Under the pieces are notes generated by a model. That model was not told the origin of the DNA and made no database searches. It saw only the letters and a list, made by a program, of their open reading frames with translations. The position numbers and the translations under genes are program-made. Below are positions 47,364-58,876 of a stretch of 64,000 nt of DNA, piece by piece (positions within the stretch are counted from its first letter, which is position 1; each line of letters starts with the position of its first letter). Origin of the DNA: Combretum micranthum (lineage: Eukaryota > Streptophyta > Magnoliopsida > Myrtales > Combretaceae); contig JAMXBD010000685.1 in the NCBI GenBank assembly GCA_024138025.1, positions 1 through 64,000 on the forward strand, read 5' to 3'.

Positions 47364-47552
47364 GGCGTTAATTTCATTAATGGAATCTGAACATTCTCGA
47401 TTTAACAAATTTGTACCTAAAAAAATTTTCCCATAAAAGCAGCTAAACTTTTAAAGTTTGCACCGATAGCTATTGTGATTAGAATCCGACAAAAATCCGG
47501 TGCTTTGCTAACATAGCAAGTTATCATATTAAAAAAATTAATTTTTTAGTTC
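47364..47552 (+). repeat. MULE left terminal inverted repeat
   Basis: About 190 bp, starting GGCGTTAATTTCATTAATGG. It pairs with 62486-62674. Confidence 0.85.
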
Positions 47553-47698
47553 CAAGTCAGCATGTTTATATTTTTTTTTTCTTTTTTTTTCTTCCCCTCT
47601 CTCTCTCTTCTCTCATTCTACTACGCCTCTTAATTCTCTTCTTCTTCACATACCTATGCCCATAGAAAGAAAAAAATCTATCCCAACTAGAGAGAGAA

Positions 47699-50199
47699 TG
47701 TAAAGAACCGGCCCACTTAACCCAAATATTAAGTGTGTCAAATCTCCCGACCACGCATAATACCCAAATATTAGGAACAATATTCAAGCATTATACGTAA
47801 GGTCGTCTTAAAAAGAGGTGTTTATAATAGCTGCCTGTTTTAAACAGATATAACATTCACATGATTTGAACTAAAAAACACTACCACTACATAAGTAGTG
47901 GATCATAACCTATATACAAGGCATACATCATATATATACATTACTGCTTCCCAAAGATCACATAAACATAGGAATCTTACTTAAAACCTAGCTATATTAC
48001 ATATACAATTCAAATCAAAATACATTCCAAGGCTTAACAAATAAGCCTAAACACTTCACAAAAATTACATCAAAAGGAATCCTAAGCATATACTAGGTCT
48101 CTCTCTCCTAGTCATCCATAGAATCCTCCCAGTCAATCCCATAGCCCATATCATTATAGGGCTCGTCATCAAGGTCACCTGCAAGATAGCAGCATGAGTC
48201 AAAGGCCCAATAAACAATAGTGCAAATAAATACATATGCCATGCTCACTTAACTAAATGCAATGCAATAAATCACCACAACTTCATTATCTTTAGTTAAG
48301 TGAATAGAACAACAATGGAGTATTTAAACTCCGATTCAAGCTTGGGAATTCTGGGGGTCCTGAGTAACAGCAGCTACTCAGGGGGTTGATATAGATAGAC
48401 CGGATATCTATATCTCCTACATCTAACCGATAAAGAATATTAATAGCATCATTTAGGGTTCACACTCCTTTATACACTCTACTTATCTCGGTCTATAACA
48501 ACAATTAGTTCAACGGTCCCATACCGGTGAACTAAAACATATTTTTTCCTTCCGAGCCTAAGTAGAGAATATACCGATATAGTTAACCATATTAGCTACC
48601 CACTTAGCCAATAAAAAAAACCACCATTGCATCATGGTAAACCATTGCATCATGGATTTGAGTCATTGCATCATGACATAGGATTGGGCTAAGTACTAAA
48701 CTACCGTGCCATTGCATCATGACAAGGTTGTCGCTCCCCGGTTTCGGATTCAATGACGTTAAGATAACCAATTTCAATATCTCTTATTATTCTTCGATTA
48801 TGGTCAAATTGGTATATGTTTATCTTAAGCAACAATCAATCAAAGTATTGTGTATCTGGTTTGATTTGGGAATTGACGAGAATCTCCAACTGAGTATCTA
48901 TCTCTGTTCCACATAAATCAACTATATCACATTACTATCTTAAGTCAAGTTTATATTCACTATATTAGAACTTAGGAAAATTATTGAACCTTATGTAAAA
49001 AAAACAATCCAAAGTCATCACATAACACACACATATATATATAGCAAATCTTTGATTAAAAAGTCTTATATCATGTATTGGAAGATGTTTGAAGAAGTTA
49101 GAAAAATTTAAAATTTACAAAGTTCACGATGGCCATTAACGTCGGTAATACAAACCTTAACACCGGCGGTGTAGGATCATACATCGGTGGTGTATAAGGT
49201 GGCATTAAGAAGTATGCATTCTATACAGAACCTTTGGGTCTTTATGCCGGCAAATTTTGACCTTATTGCCGGTGGCGTTTAAGAAAAATTTCAAAAGATC
49301 CTAAATAAAAATCTTAATGTCCGCAAATTCCGACTTCAAGTTGACGGTGTTTAAGATAATTTTCAAAAGATTAGACATAAAAAACTCTAACACCGGCGGC
49401 GTACGAGACAGCGTATACTGCAATTCTTATTGCAAATTTCCTCTGTTTTCCAAACACAAAATTTTTTTACATTTTAACTCTTCCAACTCATTCCAAACCA
49501 CATTAGAGCCTACTACAACTATCTATAACATGCCAAGCATTCTAAAGCTTTCCTAACCTCTATACAACATTTCCACAAGAATTAGCATATCAACTACTTG
49601 TATTATACTACACATGCATATTTCATGGATTAAGAGAAAATAAGACATCTCAAACATCAAATAAACTTACCTCAATGTATATATAAGGCTTGGGGAAGGA
49701 TTTTTGGTGTGTTGAGTCCAATAAAACTTGATTTGGGTGTTGGAAATTGTTGTCCTTATAGAGTTACGAATTTTCCTCTCCTTTTATTCTATTTTGGATT
49801 GTCTAATGTGCAAATAGGCTTTGATGTTTATCCTAATCTATATTGACTTTTGGAGGGTAGATTTGGTAAAGGCTTTGGGCCTTAATTGGGCTTGGATTTG
49901 GGCTTAACTTTGAGCTTAAGAAGGCTAAAAATCTGCTAAGTTAAAGACTATAAACTTAGCTCAAAACACACTTAATTCATCAAACATTAATTACTACAAC
50001 AACCACTTACGTTAACATAATAATTGAATAGCATGAATAAACTACCATTCTAAATACATTTACCAAAGACTCATATTTAGTTATTACTTCCTAACACATA
50101 TAACTATAGCAAACACCACAATTCACTCTACACATACACATACACACATGCAACAATCAATCTACATGTATTAATATAAGTCAACTTTGGGTCATTTCA
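47699..50199 (-). mobile_element. Solo LTR (2.5 kb) in the MULE, TSD GAGAA/TAGAA
   Basis: Starts TGTAAAGAACCGGCCC and ends TTGGGTCATTTCA, the same termini as the LARD LTRs, so it lies on the - strand. The flanks GAGAA (47694-47698) and TAGAA (50200-50204) match at four of five bases. It shares the hairpin array and CCTGAG hairpin with the LARD LTRs but is otherwise much diverged. It contains a CG-rich repeat block at about 49130-49405. No ORF. Confidence 0.8.
48623..48720 (-). promoter_or_regulatory. Covarying hairpin array, divergent family copy
   Basis: ACCAT/ATGGT (48623-48638), CCAT/ATGG (48642-48655) and GTCAT/ATGAC (48662-48677), plus a fourth with one mismatch (about 48707-48724). All have the loop TGCATC. 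Confidence 0.6.
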
Positions 50200-50204
50200 T
50201 AGAA

Positions 50205-50621
50205 AGTGATGGTGGAAAAAAAATCCATTTCAACTGGTTTGGGAAGATGGTTTGGTTGGTGCGACATGTTCTTTTGGTTTGCTTTGGTTGAAGGAGGTGC
50301 CTTTGATGAGTGCATAGTGGAGACGAATATGATGGCTCAAGATTGAGGTTGAAAAGAAGATAATGGTGAATGTTTTGGTTTAGTTTGAGAGAAGGAAGGT
50401 GCTGGGTTTTAGAGAAAGAGTGATTAGAGAGAGAAATTAGAGAGAGAAAGTAGGTTTGAGAGAGATGGTGTTGTTCGATGAGTTGTTGAGGAAATGGGCT
50501 TTGATGGTGCAGACGATGGCTAATTTGTAGTGATGAAATTTGTTGTCATGGATTTTAGAGAGAGAGAGAGAGAGCAGGGAAGAAGGCCTAGAGCAAGTGA
50601 GAACAGGGGACACCTAGGTTG
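50205..50621. other. MULE interior, central segment
   Basis: G-rich on the + strand with many GAGAG runs and (AG)n at about 50558-50575. No family recognised in any frame. Confidence 0.4.
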
Positions 50622-51756
50622 TTTCATGCCCCAAAGGGCACCCAAAACGTGACAGTCCACTACACTTGATATTTAAACGTAAGTATGACAACCTTAGTCA
50701 TCCCATAAGTTTACATATCGGGTGCAAGATGTACTTACACAATTTTTAGGATCATACTTTGAATCGAATAGTCTTAAGAAGGCATACTGAAATGACCTAG
50801 ATTGCAATTCTATTTAAATTCCATGTGTTTATTTGTTTATTTTAATTGTTGAATTGAATGAGCATGGTTGTGTTGCTAGTAGTCTAAAATGTATTATTTT
50901 GTATATATATTGAAATTAATATCTTTGTTTTGTATGTATTAATGTGTGTGTGTGTGTAGTAAAATTATTAATTATGTTTCTTATACATTAAGATGTTAAA
51001 TTAAGTTAGATTTATAAATCAACTTTAATTTTGCTTAAGGTTAGTTGATAAAGTTCTTAGTAGTTAAGTTAGCAATTATGCCCAAATGAAGCTTCAAATG
51101 AGACCCAAATATACCCCAAATGCAAACTAAAGTTGCATGTGCCTTCAAGGGTAAATTTGGAATATGTTTAAGTCTTAATTTTGCTCAATTAGACAACTTT
51201 TAGGGGCAGCCATTAATTTATCCGAATTTTCTTTTTCTTTCTTTCTTTTCTTTTTCTTCTTCCATTTCCATTTCCATTTCCATTTCCAAGTCTAAACTAA
51301 GAACAATAGCAAGCTTTGGAAATCAAGTTCTCTCCAAGGCAAAACATTTACATGTGAGTGGATTCAATTATGATTGTTGTTTTGTTTTCCTTTCTTGTTG
51401 TGTTGTATGAGTTTTTGAATGAATGAGTTTAGTGTTATTTAAATTATTTGTTCACGCATTGAGATGAGCTAGGAATGTGTTTTTGAGTGTGTGAGTTTGT
51501 GCATGTATGGTTGAAGTGATATGAAGTGTTGGGAGGATGTGAAGAGGATTTGTGTAGGAAAATTTAGAATGGATTGAAGTGGAATTGAAAGTGTGTAAAT
51601 ATGTTGATTTCATGATTTGAGTTGCTAGGATTGAGTAGTATAGATAGGAGTGAGTATATGAAGTTGAAAATGTAGTTGAGGAAGGTTTTAAAGTGTAATA
51701 GGATTGAATTTTTCAAAGTAGAAAAATAGGGGATTTGTGTTTTTCATTTAAGCCTG

Positions 51757-52215
51757 TTTTTAAAACGTACACCGGCACCTAGGAATGCAATGCTGCCGGC
51801 GTAGAGATAGCGTTGGATTCAAATTTCTTAACACCACTTTACAACACCGCCGGCTTTTACAATAAAAATTGCCACCATTTGTTCTTCAGAACGTACGCCG
51901 GCAATTTGAGTTTCTACGCCGCCGGCTTTCGCTAGGAAAGTCAACCAGCGTTCTTCCATTCATATTGTACGCTGGCCATTGGGAATCAAGGCCGTCGATG
52001 TATGTGTCAAAGCTGCCCGTGTATCTAGGTAAGTGGACAGCTTAGACCTCTCTAGACGTTTTGAAAATTTTAGGTTTTGGATTCTACGCTAGCTCAAGGC
52101 CGCCGGCTTAGAATGTAAGGCAGACGGCGTACCCTTGAACACTGCTAGCGTTAGCAGTATTGATTTTTAGAGTATTGAACACCGGCTCAACGCCGCCGGC
52201 GTTGAGTAACGACGT
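51757..52215 (+). repeat. CG-rich module of repeated (AC)GCCGCCGGC motifs
   Basis: At least eight copies or variants of TACGCCGCCGGC / AACGCCGCCGGC / GCCGGC in about 460 bp of otherwise AT-rich LTR. A related block is at 49130-49405, and a CACGGCC version at 40495-40620. Confidence 0.75.
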
Positions 52216-52643
52216 ATCCCCTGTGCTTTTGAATTTTAAAAACTTTTTCTAAAATTTTCCAAAGTTTGTTATTTGAGCAATTAAGTATTTATTAAGCGAT
52301 CTAGGATACAATAAGATGTTTAAATGCTTATTTATGACTTTGTATTCAATTATTTGAATTTCTTTGATATATTTGTGATATATAGAGATAATATGGGTAT
52401 AATTGTGAGAGTGATATCTATATTTATTGATTATTGTGATATTTCTATTTCAGTTAAGGATTCTTCGGTTAGTTCTTCACCGAGAGATCCTAGTTATATA
52501 CTAACGAGTTCAGGTACGCAATAACTTGTTTGATGATTGCTAGGAATAGGCATTCCTAATCTGATTTAAATCGATTTGACTTAACATTTGAATGAATTGG
52601 ATGTCTATTACGCTGTTTAATCTGGTTCGAGTAGCAGCAAACC

Positions 52644-52719
52644 TGTCATGATGTAATGACATGTTAGTTAGGCGCTTAACCAAGTCATGATGTAATGACT
52701 TTACCATGATGCAATGGTA
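52644..52719 (+). promoter_or_regulatory. Covarying hairpin array (+ strand copy, loop GATGTA/GATGCA)
   Basis: TGTCAT/ATGACA (52644-52661), AAGTCAT/ATGACTT (52682-52701) and TACCAT/ATGGTA (52702-52719). The loops are the reverse complement of the TGCATC type seen in the - strand LTRs, as expected from orientation. Confidence 0.6.
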
Positions 52720-53845
52720 CACTATGAATAGCGTTCTTTTTGGTTAAGTGGGTAGCCGATAGGGGGGAATAGCATCTGAGTAACGTTTGCTTAAACTTAG
52801 GGGGAAATACCATGATTTAGTTCAAAGTTTATGGGAACTTGTGAACTAGGCTCATGTTATGAACTGAGTTTAAGTAGAGTCGGGCAACGGCTTTTAAACC
52901 CTAAATGAAGCTATTATCTTCATGAAATAGATATAGGAGATATAAGTATTCGGACTGCTTATATCAACCCCCTGAGCAGCTGCTGTTACTCAGGATCCCT
53001 GAATTCCTGAAGCGTGACCGGGGTTTGAATACCCTCTTGTTGATTTGTGAAAGAAAGTGTAATAAAGATAATCACCGTCTAATGATGCATTACATTGTCT
53101 TGATGATCTGTTTTTGCATTCGTTATTGTGTACTGGGCCTCTGGCTCACTTTTGCTGCTTTACAGGTATTGGAGACGAGTTTTATGATGATTTGGGCTAT
53201 GGGTCCGATTTCGAGAGATTTCTGGATGAGTGGGATGAATAGGATCCGATCACCCTGGACCTTTGGAAGGAATTTTCTAAGGGAAAAGTTATGTATAGAA
53301 GGCTTGTTAGTTAAGCCAATTTTTGTAAAGACCTTAAGATCCTTTAGGGTTTTTATGTTTTAAGAAAACATGTAAATTTTGTAGTGTCTTGTATTGGCAC
53401 TAAACAATGTTTATATGATGTAAATGTATGTATAGATTGCTTTTGTTAGCAATCTTGTTTTGTTTAAAAGTTCTTTGTAAAATTATAGTGATTTTGATCA
53501 AACAATTTTCATAAACTGTTAGTTTTAGGACAACCTTACATATAATGTGAAAACGTTATATGTGGTTGGGGACTCGGTACTCTAAGTCTCGGGTCTTTAC
53601 ACATACAATAGCATTAAGAATAGAAATCACAATAATATAAATAACTTAAGTCTTTAGAAAAGTCAAGGGAGCATACCCCTACCAAAATAATAGAAGTCTA
53701 TCCAGTCTAAATCCATTTTCCTAGAAGTCCATGCTTATAGCTAGGTCCCGACTTCTTCAAAACCTCCTTAATCCAAAAGATAAATCTATGAAAAATGTTC
53801 TCTCGAAACATCCAAAAATTGGAACACTACAACAAAAACTATCGG

Positions 53846-56800
53846 TGTCACGCCCCGAAGGGTATTCTAAACGTGGCAGTCCGCCGTACACAATATTAAA
53901 GCCTAAGAATGACCACCCATATCACACGAAGGCTTCCATACTATGTACAAGGCGTCTAACACATGGAGGAGACACATCAGAATGATACATTTTATATCAA
54001 TATAACTTGAGTAACAATGTAATGGAATTTCAATTTACTATACTCCAAATACAAAACATTATACTTCAATTACATTCATAAAAAATTCCAATACATAAGA
54101 CTATTACAAGGAAAAACATAAATTCTAGCTAATCACTTCAAGCATTCTTATTTCCTGTCGGAATTCCGAAATTATTCTTGGCTCCAACCATCTCAGTCCC
54201 CACTTTGCATTCTTGAGATAACCTGTTCATTTAAACATCTATTAGGGTATAAGCTACACTAGCTTAGTGAGAATTCCCTTAATTCTGTACCATAACAAGC
54301 AAGTTATAATCAACCATATGCTATGTATGAACAAACACATGAGCAAACAATTATGTATGGGTATCCGGAACCCACACACAGAATGGATTTACGCCCTCCG
54401 TATCTTGGGTTAGGAATGGTATTGAAGTCTCCATGACCACTGCTAGTCCCCAAGCTCTCGGTTTATAGCACTCGACTCGGCTAGGCTCACCCATGGAATG
54501 CATCCACATGCGCCTTAGTTCCCATGAATGAGCTCTGGCATCGATCTCGTTATCCAAACGAGTCATCATCGGACCATACCGATCGACCTGCGTAGGAGTA
54601 GCTCGCTACCAAATGCAATATGTCCGATGTGATGCAGGACCAATTTAATTTTTGCTTAGGTCAAAATATTCATACATTCTTTAGAGTGACTAACCAATAT
54701 CATACACATAACAGAAATAATATAAACAGTGCAGTTATCCAATCGAATCATGGTTTTGATATGCTTTAGTATTCTTTGGCATACATTCATCACAGTCTCA
54801 TCATATATCTCATCCCCATTCATATCGATTTTTATCTTGTTCCTATAATTCTAATGCAACTAGCTACAAGCACAAACAAGGTAACAAAATAAGGAGAAAA
54901 CTCACCCGGCCATTGGATCACCGGTTTTTTAGTAAAAGTAATCCGATGGTAGGGAATCGTCAAATTCGGGATCCCCCAAAAAGGAAGAAATACTCTAATA
55001 AGTATTTCAACTCAAACTAATCCAAACGATTTATACGAACTATCAAATTCGTAATTCTCGTCCTAAGCGGAATTCCAACTTAAAACGGCCATAACTTGGT
55101 CATTTTAACTCGGAATCTTCAAATTATATATCGATTTCTATCTACTTCGAAAGATCTATCTAATTATAATATTATTTAAGTTTTGAAAACTTTGAAGCTT
55201 CGAAAAGGTCAGATCAGATTAGACAGTAACAATTTCAATTTCCGAAAAATAGTTTTGTAAATGTTTGTAATGTTCCTACTATATAGATTAGCTATACATG
55301 CAATATGATGATTTCCTAACATGAATGACATGAGATGAGCTTAATGTATGCATGATCTTGATGATTTTTGCTAAAAGAAAATTTTATAACTTTTTATTTT
55401 GCAAGACCATAATAACAACTACTTATGAAAAATCTAGTTTTCTAACTTTGATCATTTCCATTTGTTTTGGATTTATTACTTAAGAAAATATAATTATTTT
55501 TGTTAAAATTGAGTCTTCATTATATCTATTACTTATGACCTTCATTTCTACATAAAAATTTCCATTTTGCACTTTGTAAACATGTTTTCAAGTGGGTTGA
55601 TTCCAAAATCCGAATTTTATAAAATTAGTTTTTGAGTGATTCCTTTAAGTAAAAATCATTTGATATTTAGAAAATTAGGGCTCAATCATACATAACCACT
55701 AAGGACTTCATTTTACACAAAAATTTGCATTTTACACTTTGCAAATATGTTTTCAATAGGATTTACTCAAAAATCCGAATTTTAGAAATCCACTTTTTGA
55801 ATGATTCTTTGGGAAAAACTTGTTTAATGCATTAAAATTTAAGACTTTATGGTACCTATTACTTAAGGACTCCATTCATTACATAAAACTTTCATTTTGA
55901 GCTTGGATAATAGGTGTTTTATGGCCTTCATTCAAAATTACGAATTTCACAAATTGACTACTAACTCAAAATTTCCATCTTGATTCTATTTCTTGTTTTA
56001 TACATTAATCTCATCAAAACTCATTTCAACTTATAAAAATCACTACTTAATGATACCTATTACCTATACCTTCATTTTTCACATAAAACATGAGTTTTGG
56101 AGTTGATAAATGGGTTTTAAAAATTGGTCTTGGTTGAGATCCGAATTTACAAAATTATTTTTGGACATATCTTTTGATAAAATCTATCTAAACTTATGAA
56201 AATCCATTCCTTACATATCCTATCTTAAGAGCCTTTCATTCTTAATAAAAACTTCATTTTTGAGTTGGAAAACATGTTTTTAAAATATGCCTTGGCCAAA
56301 ATCCGAAAATGAGATTTTTATTTTGAAAATAACTTTTGAAAATCACCTTTGATTCTTGTAAAAAGAAGTCTTGATGATAATATATTAAGCCTTCATTATT
56401 TAAGTAAAAATTACATTTTGACACTTGGAAAGTGGTTTTTAAATGGGGTCTTGCCAAAATACGAATTTCACAATTTTTGTTTAGTTCAAAAGATCTACAC
56501 TTAATATGAACAAATCTAAAGAAACCCATGGTAGTAAACTATAAACTCATAGATCTAAACTTTACTCATCAAAATCTTTCATTTATGTTATCTATACCCT
56601 AAGCCCTTCATTTTAAATGAAAAATACACATTTTGAAGTTGAAAAATAACTTTTCTAAATATGGTTCCATTTTCATCCGAATTTTCAAAAATGATTTTTG
56701 TTGAAAATAAAATAGATCTTGAGTTTTCTAAACTTTCCTACTATCATCATGCTATTACAAGTTGTTCATGAACATAAAACAAAGTCTAATGCTTTTATGA

Positions 56801-58876
56801 ACTCAAAACACTAGATCTAGTTTACTACACTAGTTTTAAATGCATGAATCACTAAGATAGACATGTGGATGATGGATCTATGCATAAATCATAAGAAATA
56901 ACAAAAATAACAACTCAAATAACAAGATCTATGGCATAAACGAAAATCAAAGCTACAAAAAGTTAGATCTACAAAATATAACTACTTTAAACAAAAAATA
57001 AAATGATACAAGAGAAAAATCATAGAGAAAGGAGTGTTTCATTTTTGGCATCATCATCCTAAGCTTTTAAGCTTATGGAAGTCATTTGATGCATGAAACT
57101 TCATTACACTTTACCTATATCACCTATGGAAGCTTTGAGAAGAAGATTTGCTTAAAAATCTTCAAGAAATATGGTGGGAGCTAATAAAAAATGGGGGCAG
57201 CTTGTGTTCTTAAGAAAACAAGAACAAAATGAAGAAGAAAAGAGAGGAAAAAGAGAGAAAAAGCTAAGGAATGAAAGAGGTAAATGGAGTAATGAAGAAA
57301 GAGAGAGAAAATGAGTGTATTAATGAATGAAAAAGGAAAAAAAAAAAATAAAACAAGGCATAATTTTTTTTTTTTTTTTTGGTTTGGGGGGGGAGGTGTG
57401 GTGTGGTGGGAAGTGGGGGAGTTAACGTGAATTGGGTAGAGAGAGAATGTTTTGTTGAATTTGACTTGAAATTAAATTGTGTAATAAATGTGTATGTGTA
57501 GCTTCTTTAAGAAAGAGTAGAATTTATTTATTTTAGTCAAAATAGGAGTAATTAAAGGACAATGGCAGCCATAAAGAAGGAAAAATCTGCCATAAAGTGT
57601 GGGACAAAGTGTAGAAAGATTGAAGTGAAAAGGAAGTGATATGTGTAAGGTGTACTTGAAAGTATGGGTTGTAAGAGTACTTTCTTAATAAAATAAAATA
57701 AAATTAGAAAATTTATTTCAAATATTTGCAGCAGATTTTTCATAATTAAAATTAAATAATTATTTGAATTATTTTAGTATTTTAACTAATATGTTACCGG
57801 TATGATCAAAATACGCGAATATGGGTTATAAATGATTTTTTTATGACCCGAAAAATTCTAAAAAATTATTTTATGAAAATAAAATATTTTTAAAATATTT
57901 TTTAATTATTAAATTAATTTATTTTATTTTTAGTATAGGGTTTTAAATAGAATCTGATCCCGTAAAAGCCCGAACTAACTAAATTTTAGAAAACAAAATT
58001 TTCTATAATATATAAAATATTTATCTAAAAATATAAGGTTTTATAAGAATAATAAAATTGTGTAATGAAATAAAAGTGAATAGTGCAAAAGACTAATTAA
58101 TTACTGGTAGTAATGAAAACACGATAAAAAGGTTATAATTGTAACTTTTATAACCGAAAAATTATATAACTGATATATTTGGAAATCTTATAAAATTACG
58201 AGTCTAACGGTAATAATGGTATATTTTTTATATCTCGAGCCCCGAGACACTCTTTTCGAAGTTTGTATCCGAATGGGTTCGAAATAGGTCAAAATTTACC
58301 AATCTGATATTTGTAAACAAACTTATATCACTGCGAGCTATTCTACATAATTAAACTATACCTGGCCTTTAGGGTTAAGGGCGCTAGATTGCCGGACTTA
58401 AACTACTGCATTCTACTTAGGGTTTCCTTGGGTGATTTTCCGGTTTAGGTCTTTACCAATTTGGAATATGATATTTTATGTTTATATAACATATTTGATT
58501 TTGAGAAAAGTTATTTTAAATTTTATTTTGTAAGTATTTAATATCTCTCAACGTTTTCAGAATTTTTGAATTGGGTTTCATTTCCGAAAGTTAATCGTTA
58601 TTTACTTTTTAATAATTAGTTTTTGGGATCTATATTACCCGATTTTATAAATCGGAGTTACGTATGGAATTTATCGTACGTAGTGGTTTTAGAATTGAAG
58701 TATGTTGAGTTCTTACTTTGTTTTTAAGAATTCTTATTTTTCTCAAGATTTGGAAATTTCTGGATTCGCTCGTGTTTTTGGACTAGTTGAAGTCCGGTTT
58801 TAATTTGGAGTAATTTTTAGGGTTTATTTTCAAAGTTCATCTTGGAATTATTTACTGAAATTTTCCGGGGCTTACA
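53846..58876 (-). mobile_element. Solo LTR (5.0 kb), nested, TSD ATCGG
   Basis: Starts TGTCACGCCCCGAAGGG and ends TTTCCGGGGCTTACA. ATCGG at 53841-53845 and 58877-58881 is a perfect TSD. Sense is the - strand. It is longer than the other LTRs of its group because about 1.4 kb follows the T/G tract. It is the closest visible match to the LTR end at 1-1015. It contains T17 and G8 runs at 57364-57393. Confidence 0.93.
57364..57393. repeat. T17GGTTTG8 homopolymer pair
   Basis: T17 at 57364-57380 is followed by GGTTT and eight G. It lies at the position equivalent to 8156-8214 and 33902-33919 in the related LTRs. Confidence 0.85.

Larger units (their letters stand above)
50788..53601 (+). mobile_element. 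Solo LTR (2.8 kb), + strand, nested, TSD CATAC
   Basis: Starts TGAAATGACC and ends CGGGTCTTTACA. CATAC at 50783-50787 and 53602-53606 is a perfect TSD. It belongs to the hairpin-bearing LTR group in the opposite orientation to the LARD element. It contains the CG-rich GCCGCCGGC block (about 51757-52215), the hairpin array (52644-52719) and the CCTGAG hairpin (52971-52994). Confidence 0.93.

Noticed and set aside
53025..53363. 112-codon ORF in the + strand solo LTR
   Set aside because: Lies in LTR sequence with no family match and is not kept in the related LTRs.
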